Shown one piece after another: positions 1-7,650 of a stretch of DNA of 39,057 bases; the stretch's first letter is position 1, and every line of letters begins with the position of its first letter. The stretch spans positions 1 through 39,057 of the forward strand of contig CATYJU010000017.1 in NCBI GenBank assembly GCA_958407995.1. The letters run 5' to 3'. This DNA comes from an uncultured Collinsella sp. (GTDB taxonomy: Bacteria > Actinomycetota > Coriobacteriia > Coriobacteriales > Coriobacteriaceae). A model generated the notes under the pieces. That model saw nothing but the letters and a program-made list of their open reading frames with translations, did no database searches and had not been told where the DNA came from. The position numbers and the translations under genes were made by a program.

Positions 1-41
1 GCTGCGGGAACGGCCTATCCGCTCAATGTGTTCGGCTGAGA

Positions 42-254
42 TCAGAAATCAACCGAGAAAACTATAGTCGCCCCCACCACTCGGTTTGCACCTAGAGACT
101 CGGCCGTCCGCTTTGCCTCCTCTAAACGCTCTCCCGATAGCAATGGCATTCCGGCAAGCAATCCCGTGAGCTTGCCTCGATACATCATTATTCCGAACAC
201 CAGCAGCAGGCATGACTCAACCATTGGAACCACAACGCCCGACATCGCCATCAC
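42..254 (-). CDS. small membrane protein of unknown function
   Basis: A 70-residue reading frame starting at GTG, with an AAGGA-like site about 10 bases upstream. The N-terminal 25 residues are strongly hydrophobic (one membrane segment). They are followed by a short basic turn (MMYRGK) and a charged C-terminal tail. It is divergent from the radical SAM fragment that begins 28 bases away. The layout of one helix then a Gly-Lys turn recalls small DUF3784-type proteins often found beside peptide clusters, but the match is loose. It could instead be the broken end of a larger membrane protein. Confidence 0.35.
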   Translation of the reverse strand: MMAMSGVVVPMVESCLLLVFGIMMYRGKLTGLLAGMPLLSGERLEEAKRTAESLGANRVVGATIVFSVDF

Positions 255-281
255 TCCAGTCCATTCCTTGTCATCGAATCC

Positions 282-1091
282 TTGCGGCGGCTCAACGCAT
301 CTGGCGTCAAATGCAGTCTCGTGTCAAACGGTCTGCTCGTAAGCTCAATTACTTTGCATGAGCTCGAACGCGCCGGTTTAAACGGCATACAGTTTAGCCT
401 CGATGGCCTACGCGATTCTCACGAACATATGCGGGGGCTCCCGGGGCTTTACGACCGGGTGCTCGACGCCATCGATATCGCGCTGAACGAAGCCTCACTG
501 CACTTTTCAATTGCCTTTTGTCCGGCATCGTTCAATGTCGACGATTTCAAGCCAGATTATACGATGCTTCGAGACAAGCTGAAATCGTCGGGTAGAACTG
601 ACCGAATTGACGTTCGGGTTCAGTCACTCATGCTCCTCGGTAGAGCCCGAAGAAACCGCACGATTCGCCCTTCTAATAATCAATACCGTCGGCTAGTCAA
701 CACGATCAACGATCTTCGATACGATCCGGACTATCGAGGCTACTTCATGTTTGAGTGGGGCGACCCTATCGACCACTTGGCCAGATTCCCTCAACTGCAA
801 ATGCAATTTGACCAAGTGGCCATCCACGCCAATGGCGATATCGTCGCATCCCCCTATATACCTCTCATCATCGGAAACGTTCGCAAACACAGTCTTCAGG
901 AATACTACGATGCCGGAATGGCAACCGTTTGGGATAAGCCCGTTGTTACCGCGTTGGCCAATCGCATGCACTCGATTGACGAGATGGAAGAGATCTCATC
1001 GTTGATTGCAGACATCAATATGGACGGCGACCTCTATATCGACCTAATCGACGATGATCTAGGCGACCTGAGAGTCCTGTCCCAATTCTAA
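282..1091 (+). pseudogene. radical SAM peptide maturase, C-terminal fragment
   Basis: The 269 residues match the second half of a radical SAM/SPASM-type peptide-modifying enzyme. The core strands appear as VSNGLL (14-19) and SLDG (39-42). A LGRA motif is at 119-122, and a SPASM/twitch-like end (about 179-209) has IHANGDIVAS followed by GNVRKHSLQEYY. The CxxxCxxC motif that binds the 4Fe-4S cluster is absent, because the homologous region begins only just upstream of residue 1. The nearest start is TTG with no ribosome binding site, and the in-frame sequence upstream stops at 213-215 without a cysteine motif. The twitch region also lacks its usual cysteines. The peptide gene follows 12 bases later. 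I infer a 5'-truncated gene, unless the break is an assembly artefact. Without the cluster it could not perform radical SAM chemistry. Confidence 0.65.
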
Positions 1092-1103
1092 GGAGATATT
1101 CCC

Positions 1104-1286
1104 ATGTACGAGACCCCAGAAGTAGAGAAGATGAATTCCAAAACCGGCCCCGTTCCCGTTGTGGTCAACTTTGCAGCCGTCGTGGATAACGTAGTCGCAG
1201 CCGTCTATGATGCCGTCGTTGCGGCCTACGCATTCTGGTACTCGGCAGACAACGACGGCACCGGGGCGAGTGCAGCACAGAACTAG
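1104..1286 (+). CDS. putative RiPP precursor peptide
   Basis: A 60-residue peptide with an excellent ribosome binding site (AAGGAG, 9 bases before ATG) that overlaps the end of the radical SAM fragment, so the two are one transcript. The N-terminus MYETPEV resembles leaders with a YxxP motif that bind RiPP recognition elements. After a Pro/Gly break (TGPVPVVV) the rest is a run of Val, Ala, Asn, Asp and Tyr with an aromatic cluster AYAFWY and a polar tail. There are no Cys, Ser or Thr residues in the middle, which argues against lanthipeptide or sactipeptide chemistry. It would fit C-C crosslinking of aromatic residues or epimerisation. I do not recognise the family, and its status as a precursor is an inference. 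Confidence 0.6.
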   Translation: MYETPEVEKMNSKTGPVPVVVNFAAVVDNVVAAVYDAVVAAYAFWYSADNDGTGASAAQN

Positions 1287-1776
1287 TCGCCGGCTCATCG
1301 AGCAATCACCTCGCCTATCACTGCATGCGATTGACTGCGCAGCCCCAGCCAACGCCCAAAGCGCCTTGAAGAGCTGCTTGTAACATTCGTTCATTCAACA
1401 GCGAGATCTCTTCACCATTCTCGGCCGGCCCGACAGGGCGACACATCAGTCGGGCCGGCCAGACTTATACAACGCGGCGACTCCGCTCACGCCACACTCC
1501 CCGAAACTCGCACTGTCATCACACGGGCAATCAACACTGAATCCTGTTGTGCGATATGGGCAAACGGTCACGTGCGCGATTAAAACGAATTCACTTAGCA
1601 GACTTCAAGAATGCTTTCGCACCGCAGGATGGCCATACGCGGAGCGCGGCACGCATAAGCCAAAAGCGGCATTAAAAGCCATCCCCTTCCCTGCTGAATG
1701 CGCGTCCTAGCCCATCAACCGGTCGGACCATCGCGAAGATGGTCCGTGCTTCCATGCTGCGATGCGATATCAAGCA
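1287..1776. other. non-coding stretch with two hairpins
   Basis: I see no convincing gene here. It holds the 12-bp stem at 1423-1460 and a 9-bp perfect stem at 1724-1732/1738-1746 with a GCGAA loop. The second lies just past the stop of the minus-strand gene ending at 1777. Neither is followed by a clear T-run. Confidence 0.5.
1423..1460. terminator. strong GC hairpin after the peptide gene
   Basis: A perfect 12-bp stem (GGCCGGCCCGAC with its complement) and a 14-nt loop, 137 bases past the precursor stop. No T-run follows, so it may be a transcript-stabilising hairpin or an atypical terminator. Confidence 0.45.
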
Positions 1777-2036
1777 TCACGAATAGTCCCCGCCCAACGG
1801 GGTTCTCCCCTCCGCAGGCGTTTCGGAACCCGCCCCCATCCCGAATTCCCACGCAGCGGCCGCGTTCACCGCCGACACGGGGACCCCTAGCTCCCCCGCG
1901 ACGCGGCAGACCCTCGGCTGCCCCTCGTAAAGGATGCAGAAGACGCGGTCGAGGTCCGGCGGTTCGCCCATGGCGAGCTCCGGCACCTTCGTCACACGGC
2001 CGCCCAGCCACTCAATCTCTGTCATCGCGCGCATGG
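1777..2036 (-). CDS. hypothetical protein
   Basis: About 86 residues from the ATG at 2034-2036, which has an AAGGGG site 8-9 bases upstream. The longer version starting at 2055 has no site. The sequence begins MRAMTEIEWL and contains FCILYEGQPRVCRVAGELG and SAVNAAAAWEFG. It has a plausible soluble composition and no motif I can name. Codon use is GC-rich, unlike the flanking AT-richer DNA. It is isolated, with about 500 bases free of convincing genes on each side. Confidence 0.45.
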
Positions 2037-2534
2037 TCCAAGCCCCTTCCGACACGGGATTGTCAGCTCAACCCGACCCTTACCCATACGGACGAACATA
2101 ACTCGCCAGGGGAAGCCCCTGAAGGCCGTGCGCCACAACATGAGGCCAAATCCGCCCCCGGCTGGACAGGCCAACAACGAAGGAGCACACGGAACCGGCG
2201 CGGCGTTACAACCGTCCCGGCAAGCGTGTCACTTGGCCAAGTCATGATGCCGACAAACCAGGAAATGCTCCAACGGAGCGCCGAACGAGCGTAGCAATAT
2301 AAAGCCGTGCAACACGCGTTGGACGACCAGAACAACCCAAACAAAGGCCTGCCGGTCCCACCTTCAAGCCCAATAGCAAAATGTGCATCAGCGGATTTGC
2401 AGCGATACAAGTCTCAACCGTCACCATCACACCGCAGCGCGCCTAGTCCCACTCATCCTACTGCAAATGTCCCAGAACGAGAAAACGACCAGCTTAACAT
2501 GCCACCCTTTATATCCGCACGCGCGTAATTCAAC
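2037..2534. other. non-coding stretch
   Basis: The several overlapping open frames here have low-complexity Pro/Arg/Ser translations and no ribosome binding sites. I see no gene, RNA gene or clear repeat. Confidence 0.45.
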
Positions 2535-3161
2535 TCATAAGGACCGGCTATCCCTTGTCTGTGACACAATCTCAAACGCACAGAACAGAATCATCAGTCC
2601 AATCATCGCATAAGAGGCAGCCGAACCTTCAAGCACTATTCCACAAAGAACAATCTCCGCGCCGCCAATAAGAACTGTTATCAGGCGCTCTGCCTTTTTG
2701 CTCTCGCCGCTCGCATAAAAAGGCGGCAAAGCGCACAAGATCACATATAGCCCGGGAAGGGAATACAGGATCGATAGTCCAAGTCCCCCATCAACCGCAG
2801 TGCTTTGCGTAAGAATCAACTGAACCCAAACGGCAATTATCACTGAGCAGGTTGTCGATAAAAGAAGACTAGAAATATAGCACGCAACAAAGTCCCGTCG
2901 CATTCGAACGGAGAAATCCGCGAACTCTCTTCGCCGCGTGGAGACAATAAGGTACACAGAAATTGCAATAGAACCGATCAGGGAAAACAGCGGAACAACC
3001 AGCAATTCAAGCTTATTACCCCATCGATCAACCACGCCCCCACTCCAATGAGCGGGGATTGTATCGGGGAGGACTGACCAAGCCGCCCATAGAATCAGAA
3101 ATGGAAGAATAGAGAGGACGAAAGATGATAACACTGCAGTAATTTTTTTTGAGGCTCTCAT
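2535..3161 (-). CDS. DUF1648 membrane protein, SdpI-like
   Basis: A 208-residue integral membrane protein. The first helix (about 7-30) is followed by LPDTIPAHWSGGVVDRWGNK, the DUF1648 signature (IPxHW then a Gly/Asp/Trp stretch) seen in SdpI-like immunity or signalling proteins. Five or so further hydrophobic segments follow. The ATG at 3159-3161 is chosen because AAGGAG sits 11 bases upstream; the longer GTG start would place that site inside the gene. Lower GC than the core genes suggests acquired DNA. An SdpI-like immunity role near a peptide cluster is attractive, but the gene lies 1.2 kb from the peptide and has no close partner. Confidence 0.75.
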   Translation of the reverse strand: MRASKKITAVLSSFVLSILPFLILWAAWSVLPDTIPAHWSGGVVDRWGNKLELLVVPLFSLIGSIAISVYLIVSTRRREFADFSVRMRRDFVACYISSLLLSTTCSVIIAVWVQLILTQSTAVDGGLGLSILYSLPGLYVILCALPPFYASGESKKAERLITVLIGGAEIVLCGIVLEGSAASYAMIGLMILFCAFEIVSQTRDSRSL

Positions 3162-3262
3162 CGATTCCGCATCTCCTTGCGCGCTCACATTCCACTCCGC
3201 CTTAAATCAAGTATAAATACACAGTCTTTCAAGACAGCTATTCAACATTGGTGGTCACCGCT

Positions 3263-3634
3263 ATGGACAATGTAAACCACCTAAACGAACTCTCAATACA
3301 GTCCCAGCTTAGCACCCTTGAAAAACTGGTCGCGGACGCGGAACAATCTACCGACGCAAGACGCGATTTCGAAGCTCAGCCTCGTGCCGTATTCCAGAAA
3401 TATGGAATTACAGACCTCCAAATCAAAGCGGGAAATCGAAAAGTCTCTGTACGAACTGGTGGAGTCAACCGAAAAGGAGGCGCGTGTCCCCGTTGCACGC
3501 GCAGTATATCGTCGTATCCAGCTCCCACCGTCCAAGTGCCTTGGACGGTGGGAGTTCCGCATCCCCGGGAAAGGAAAAGCGCGGCCCATCCGGACCGCGC
3601 CCGCGCCCTCCTCCCATTTCACCCCGCGACGTAG
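3263..3634 (+). CDS. doubtful small ORF, leader-peptide-like
   Basis: The first 70 or so codons read like protein: a helical acidic segment, then DFEAQPRAVFQKYGI. The latter resembles the (D/N)P-x-AVLxxxGI end of nitrile-hydratase-like (NHLP) RiPP leaders. A Gly-Gly and a CPRC pair follow. Past about 3520 the frame runs through a perfect 15-bp hairpin and a terminator for the opposite gene, so the stated C-terminus is unlikely. A second frame starting at ATG 3400 (MELQTSKSKREIEKS...) also looks protein-like, so a frameshift near 3400 is possible. The ribosome binding site is weak. It may be a decayed gene. Confidence 0.3.
   Translation: MDNVNHLNELSIQSQLSTLEKLVADAEQSTDARRDFEAQPRAVFQKYGITDLQIKAGNRKVSVRTGGVNRKGGACPRCTRSISSYPAPTVQVPWTVGVPHPRERKSAAHPDRARALLPFHPAT
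3522..3554. repeat. perfect 15-bp hairpin
   Basis: CTCCCACCGTCCAAG, a 3-nt loop (TGC), then the exact complement. It lies between convergent reading frames without a flanking T-run. It could be a REP-like palindrome or the end of the plus-strand transcript. Confidence 0.6.
3570..3600 (-). terminator. rho-independent terminator of the DUF4313-like gene
   Basis: On the minus strand a GCGCGGTCC/GGCCGCGC stem is followed directly by TTTTCCTTT, 19 bases past the stop at 3619. Confidence 0.7.
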
Positions 3635-4215
3635 ACCGTCCGGCCCGTCTCGCAGTCGATGGTCTCGGCATCCCCGAACCCGACCCGGACGGCAGCCCAT
3701 CCGCCGGCGGCTGCCGACGCATCGGCCTCGGACCTCGCGGCGGCGATGAGTCGCTCGAGCTCGGTCGAGCCCGCCGGCGCGGTCCCCACCTCGAACGCGC
3801 CGCCGTCGCCGCCCGACTCGTACTCGACGACGACCGTCGAGCCGAGCGCCTCCTCGAGGGTCTCGGTCAGGCCGCCCATGCTCTCGAGGGCCTGCCCGGC
3901 GACCGTGGCCAGCGGGTAGCGGGCCATCCCGGATGCCGCCGAGCGGGCGGCCATGCGGAGCAAGCCGGCGGCCTCGAGCGCCTCGAGGAGCGCCGCGGGG
4001 ACCGCAGCGTCGATGGCGATGTTGCCGCGCCCGCGGCACCACTCGGCCGCCGCCGGCACGTTCGCCGTGAGCACGCCCCGCTCGACCATGTAGCCGTCGG
4101 AGCGCGGGTCCGTGGCGTCGAGAATGAGGACGGCCAGGCCGCCGCCCACGTACTCATCGGCCACGAGGGCGAGGCGGACCGCCTCGCCCATGGAGTCGAA
4201 CTCGACCGTGACCAT
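3619..4215 (-). CDS. DUF4313-like island protein
   Basis: A 198-residue acidic, alanine-rich protein. Residues 12-115 follow the DUF4313 pattern as I know it: Y-x-GGGLAVLILDA, then VLTANVP, GNIAID, LLEALEAAGL and SG-x-ARYPL. DUF4313 proteins are cargo of plasmids and conjugative elements; their function is unknown. The C-terminal 80 residues (ELERLIAAARSEADASAAAGG) are an extra segment I do not recognise. Start ATG at 4213-4215 is preceded by AGGAGGTAGC. The stop of the DUF2958-like gene lies 4 bases upstream, so the two are co-transcribed. Confidence 0.65.
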   Translation of the reverse strand: MVTVEFDSMGEAVRLALVADEYVGGGLAVLILDATDPRSDGYMVERGVLTANVPAAAEWCRGRGNIAIDAAVPAALLEALEAAGLLRMAARSAASGMARYPLATVAGQALESMGGLTETLEEALGSTVVVEYESGGDGGAFEVGTAPAGSTELERLIAAARSEADASAAAGGWAAVRVGFGDAETIDCETGRTVYVAG

Positions 4216-4219
4216 GCGG

Positions 4220-4519
4220 CTACCTCCTCCTGACGGCGCTGAGCGGCTTCGGGGAGAAGTGCTCGTCGCGCTCGACGGCGGCGAACCCCATCTGGCGGTT
4301 CAGCTCGGCCATCTCCTTGATGCTGAAGTAGCCGAGCTCGTCGTCGTAGCCCTCGACGGGGCCGAAAGCCTCGTCCGTGCCGTCGAACTCGAGCAGCCAC
4401 CAGTCCCATCCGTTCACGCACGAGAAGTAGTGGGCGTAGACCGTGGGGTCCTCCGCCCCGTCCTGCTCGTAGAGCCTCGGCGCCGTCTTGGCGATTTCCT
4501 CGGTCATCAGCTGCTGCAT
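4220..4519 (-). CDS. DUF2958-like protein
   Basis: A 99-residue protein starting MQQLMTEEI at the ATG at 4517-4519, with GGAGGAAG just upstream. The longer frame to 4705 crosses inverted repeats and has no site. It shows the DUF2958 layout: MTEEIAKTAPRLYEQDG, a central WDWWLLEFDG, FGPVEGYDDELGYFS, and the ending RDEHFSPKPLS. DUF2958 proteins are common on conjugative plasmids and integrative elements. They have no established biochemical role. First gene of the two-gene unit with the DUF4313-like gene. Confidence 0.75.
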   Translation of the reverse strand: MQQLMTEEIAKTAPRLYEQDGAEDPTVYAHYFSCVNGWDWWLLEFDGTDEAFGPVEGYDDELGYFSIKEMAELNRQMGFAAVERDEHFSPKPLSAVRRR

Positions 4520-4837
4520 GTCTTCCTCCGTTCCGGGCACCCTGCCCTCAACATCTCGCCCCTGCGGGCAAAGCCGAATGGCGACGCCGCGCGTCGTCGT
4601 CGGCTTTGCTCCCTGCAAAGCCGCACCGGAGTGAAGACGGGTCAAGGGAGGTCCATGACGACCTCCACCAACCGGAGCGGAGCGGAGGTTTGTGCGGGGT
4701 CTCATGGGTCCCCTTGACGCGGCGTAGCGGAGGTGCCACCCGGCCGCGGAGCCGTGGCCGATTCACGGCGGACGCCGGCAGCCCACGCCCAACATCGATA
4801 CCATTTGAACCGCTATTCACTTTTCGAGAGGAGCCAT
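4520..4837. promoter_or_regulatory. divergent intergenic region with competing hairpins
   Basis: It separates the minus-strand DUF2958-like gene from the plus-strand 64-residue gene. TCGGCTTTGC (4600-4609) can pair with GCAAAGCCGA upstream (4568-4577), or its GGCTTTGC part (4602-4609) with GCAAAGCC downstream (4615-4622), but not both. A further GGAGGTC/GACCTCC stem lies at about 4649-4668, within a looser long inverted repeat reaching about 4716. I cannot place a promoter. Confidence 0.5.
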
Positions 4838-5032
4838 ATGGAACTCGAGGATATCGTCTACGAGCTCGCCTGCCTTCATGAGTCGATGCACTTTTGCTAC
4901 GAGGACCGATCCGGCAAGGAGGACCCGGTCTTCGCGCATTACTGCATGGCGCTGGGGAGGATTGTCAGGGACCTCGAAGAGGCCGAGCGGCGCATCCGGA
5001 CCGAAACGGCCAGCGCCGAATCCCGTCAATAG
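4838..5032 (+). CDS. small hypothetical island protein
   Basis: A 64-residue acidic, mostly helical protein beginning MELEDIVYELACLHESMHF. The ATG at 4838 has GAGAGGAG 5 bases upstream; the longer frame from 4733 has no such site and runs through repeats. It ends in a strongly charged helix (DLEEAERRIRTE). I do not recognise the family. It shares a bidirectional terminator with the convergent DUF4268 gene. Confidence 0.55.
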   Translation: MELEDIVYELACLHESMHFCYEDRSGKEDPVFAHYCMALGRIVRDLEEAERRIRTETASAESRQ

Positions 5033-5070
5033 AAAACGCCCCTGCAATTTTGAACTGCCGGGGCGTTTTT
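5033..5070. terminator. bidirectional terminator
   Basis: AAAACGCCCC (5033-5042) and GGGGCGTTTT (5060-5069) form a perfect 10-bp stem with A/T tails on both sides. It serves the 64-residue gene on plus and the DUF4268 gene on minus. Confidence 0.85.
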
Positions 5071-6002
5071 TAGAGCTCGATCTCCGCGATTATTTTTTTC
5101 ATCTCGAGGGCCCATCCGAGCTGTTCCTCGATGTACCCCGGCCATGCGTCCTGGTGGCCCTTGATGGGGTGGCCCGCCTTGTAGAAGCGCAGCCCCGATG
5201 CCTTTTTCGCATCGAAGGTCACCGCCGTCAGCCCGAGGTGATCCTCGAAGACCCCGCTGTTGGCGATGGCGCGGTGCCCGATCTCCTTGTCGTCGTCCAC
5301 GTACAGCTCGATGCCCGTGCGGCCCTTTTGCGTATCGATGAGCAGGGCGAGATGGTATGCCGAGACCCCCAGGCGAAGCGTCGACCAATGGTCCTTGCTG
5401 GGCTTCTGCGGGCTGAACTCCTTGAGGAACTCCGGATGGCCGCCCGCCACATCGCGGTAGGCCGTCCAGTACGCCAGCTTGACCTTCTCGGTCTCGCTGA
5501 GCCCCTCGGAGAGCTTCACGGTCTTGGTCCACTCGTTCGGCTGCTCGACCACGCCGAAGCGCGGGGCGGGCAGGGAGTCCCCGATCTTCCAGAGCTCGAC
5601 CTCGACCAGGAAGAACCCGAAGTCGCTGTCGGTGTGCTGGTTGAGCCACTCGATGGCCTGGCGGTGCTCGTCGCGGGCGTGCGCCACGACCCAGATGACG
5701 ACCTCGGCGCCCTTGCCGGCGGCATACGTGATCACCTTGCCGAGATGGTCGTGGTTGGTGTCCTCGAGCTGGTTCTCGATGATCACCTTGCGGCCCGTAC
5801 CGGACTCCTGCGCGTAGATATCCACGTTGAACGAGCCGACCGACGACTCCGTCTCTATGAGCTCGAGCTCGATTCCGACCGCCGTCCCGAGGGTTGCGAG
5901 ATTCTGCTCCTCGGCCAGCCACTTGGTGAAGTCGTGGGCCTCATGCGGCCACACCTCGCGCAAGGGGACCTTCTTGATGGTGTCCAGGTTATAGGTCTTC
6001 AT
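5070..6002 (-). CDS. DUF4268 protein with PD-(D/E)XK nuclease-like fold
   Basis: A 310-residue protein from the ATG at 6000-6002 (MKTYNLDTIKKV), with GAGAGGG upstream. The N-terminal half carries a PD-(D/E)XK-like core: NVDIYA with D61, then VIIENQ with E76 and Q78 in the ExQ variant, then HDHLGKVITYAAG. The C-terminal half (about 170-310) is the DUF4268 region, with KDHWSTLRLG and LYVDDDKE. Such proteins occur in defence and mobile islands; enzymatic activity is inferred from the motif only. The start overlaps the end of the upstream GIY-YIG-like gene by 14 bases, implying translational coupling. Confidence 0.8.
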   Translation of the reverse strand: MKTYNLDTIKKVPLREVWPHEAHDFTKWLAEEQNLATLGTAVGIELELIETESSVGSFNVDIYAQESGTGRKVIIENQLEDTNHDHLGKVITYAAGKGAEVVIWVVAHARDEHRQAIEWLNQHTDSDFGFFLVEVELWKIGDSLPAPRFGVVEQPNEWTKTVKLSEGLSETEKVKLAYWTAYRDVAGGHPEFLKEFSPQKPSKDHWSTLRLGVSAYHLALLIDTQKGRTGIELYVDDDKEIGHRAIANSGVFEDHLGLTAVTFDAKKASGLRFYKAGHPIKGHQDAWPGYIEEQLGWALEMKKIIAEIEL

Positions 6003-6696
6003 CCGCCGCCCTCTCGACTGATAATCCAGTGCCGTTGTAAAGCCTCTCGCCGTCAAACGACCGCAGCAGGAGCCCGCGACGTTCGTCGACGTCCTTCAAC
6101 TCGCACGGATACACGAATAGCAAAATGTTTTGCCGGTACTTGTAGTCAGCGTAGACATCCGGATCGCCCGATCGCGTGGGTATGGACGCGATATCGTCCG
6201 CCATACGCTCACTTGACCCCACGTATATTCCGAGATAGTCGCTGAAGTTCTTGTCGTGGTCATGTTTGCGGTATGTCGCGATGAGATAGCAGCCGGGCAT
6301 ATCGTAGCCGTTGAACGCAGCCTCAGAGGCTTTGCCCTGCTGGCAGATGAACTCGTGCAGGGGCATCACCGTCGACGCGCCTTCAAATATTGATTGCCTA
6401 GCGGCATCGATCTTCTTGCGAGCCTCCGCAGCGGCCCTTGAGTCCTGGAACGCCTTCGTGGCATCCCCCAACGCGCCGGCTGCCGCGCCGACACCTTCCG
6501 CCGCAGCACCAAACCCCTTGCCGATGCCGTCGGCAACAACGCGTGCGCCGTTGGTTGCCCCGTCGGCAGCGCTTTTCACGGCGCCATCGACATCGAAACC
6601 GAGCTGCTTTGCCCCATCGACAACCCCGGCGGCGGCAGCCAAAACCCCCGCTGCAAGATTCACCGTGTCTTTTACGGTTTTCAAATTGACGGCCAT
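5989..6696 (-). CDS. GIY-YIG-like domain protein with Ala/Gly helical N-terminus
   Basis: A 235-residue protein. Residues 1-95 are a low-complexity Ala/Gly/Asp segment with repeated VVDGAK, AVKSAADGATNGARVV and GAAAEGVGAAAGALGDA, possibly membrane-interacting or coiled-coil. Residues about 130-215 look like a GIY-YIG-type fold: PGCYLIATYRK, then YLGIYVGSSERM, with a later Arg and a terminal NGTGLS. GIY-YIG domains are usually nucleases; the catalytic Glu is not obvious to me, so activity is uncertain. AAGGGGAAG precedes the ATG. It is coupled to the DUF4268 gene and lies 15 bases after the DnaQ-BRCT gene. Confidence 0.6.
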   Translation of the reverse strand: MAVNLKTVKDTVNLAAGVLAAAAGVVDGAKQLGFDVDGAVKSAADGATNGARVVADGIGKGFGAAAEGVGAAAGALGDATKAFQDSRAAAEARKKIDAARQSIFEGASTVMPLHEFICQQGKASEAAFNGYDMPGCYLIATYRKHDHDKNFSDYLGIYVGSSERMADDIASIPTRSGDPDVYADYKYRQNILLFVYPCELKDVDERRGLLLRSFDGERLYNGTGLSVERAADEDL

Positions 6697-6711
6697 ATCG
6701 AGCTTCCCCTT

Positions 6712-7635
6712 CTATTCCGCCTTGCCAAATCGGTTCATGACCTCAAGCAACTCGCCCGTCGTGACGATTTTCGCCTGCGTGTTGCCGTTGAAAACCGCGT
6801 CGAGCTTGCTTCGGCCCACGTTATCACCTATCGCAAGGTACTTCGTGCTCTGCGCGGGCTTGCCATCGGTCGCCTTCATCCCGCATTCCTTAAGTGCGGC
6901 AAGGATCTCATCGCGGGCGTAGCCCGGGGTAAAGCCAGACACCTTCACCTTGAGCCCGACCGGATCGGTGATTTCGCCCGGATCGCCCCTGCAACCCGCC
7001 TCCTCGGCCTTTGCCAAAACCTCTTCGACGGTCTCTTGCGAACCATTCACCAACCCCAAGCCCGTGAAAACACGCTTGCGGCCATGATGGGAGGAGGCAT
7101 TCGGAGCCCAAACGGCAGGCTCGAGCACACCGAACTCGCCGACCAGCCCACGGAAAACCCCAAGGCACGCCTCGGCGTCGCTCACGGCATCGTGGTGGCT
7201 ATCAAGATGCACGCCGTAATGCTCGCAGAGGCCGACGAGCGCTCCGGGCAGACCCTTCCGCTTCGCCACCAGCATCGTATCGATCACTTCGATCTCGGGC
7301 ATTTCGATGTCGTAGGCAGCCAGACTCTTCTTGATGTGGTGGATGTCGGCGCCGTTGGCGTTATGCGCGACCAGGATGTAGTCTTGCAGTAAATCCGCCA
7401 GACCGGCATCCTCCCAGAAGCGGGCAAAGGTCGGCATGTCGTCCAGTGAGTCCCAATCGATTTCCAGATGGGACCTGCTCCACCAACCAATCTCGCTCTC
7501 AGGATTGATCAACCGGCAAACCGGGTCGCCCACGCAGTTTCCCTCAAGATCCGTGAGGATGTAAGCGACCTGGCATATCCTCTGCTGGGGATTCGCCGTC
7601 TCGCTGTCCCAGAAGATATATCCCCTTTTCGCCAT
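6712..7635 (-). CDS. DnaQ-like 3'-5' exonuclease with BRCT domain
   Basis: A 307-residue protein. Residues 1-170 are a DEDDh exonuclease: D10 and E12 in FWDSETA, D97 after VAHNANGA, and H148/D153 in HHDAVSD. A linker of about 40 residues leads to a C-terminal BRCT domain (about 222-305; LKVKVSGFTPGYARDEILAAL, then KYLAIGDN). This pairing is seen in DNA-repair or replication-associated exonucleases of mobile islands. It would degrade single-stranded DNA or trim RNA/DNA ends. It leads the cluster with the GIY-YIG-like and DUF4268 genes, all in one direction with small gaps. All catalytic residues are present. Confidence 0.88.
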   Translation of the reverse strand: MAKRGYIFWDSETANPQQRICQVAYILTDLEGNCVGDPVCRLINPESEIGWWSRSHLEIDWDSLDDMPTFARFWEDAGLADLLQDYILVAHNANGADIHHIKKSLAAYDIEMPEIEVIDTMLVAKRKGLPGALVGLCEHYGVHLDSHHDAVSDAEACLGVFRGLVGEFGVLEPAVWAPNASSHHGRKRVFTGLGLVNGSQETVEEVLAKAEEAGCRGDPGEITDPVGLKVKVSGFTPGYARDEILAALKECGMKATDGKPAQSTKYLAIGDNVGRSKLDAVFNGNTQAKIVTTGELLEVMNRFGKAE

Positions 7636-7650
7636 ACGGCTTCCTTTCCC

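Noticed and set aside
1059..1394. 111-residue minus-strand frame over the peptide gene
   Set aside because: It is the antisense of the peptide gene, has no ribosome binding site and has a Cys/Arg-rich random composition.
1698..2294. 198-residue plus-strand frame
   Set aside because: Pro/Arg/Ser-rich translation without a start signal; it overlaps the better minus-strand gene.
4878..6245. 455-residue plus-strand frame
   Set aside because: Antisense of the DUF4268 gene, which has recognisable motifs, and it crosses a bidirectional terminator.
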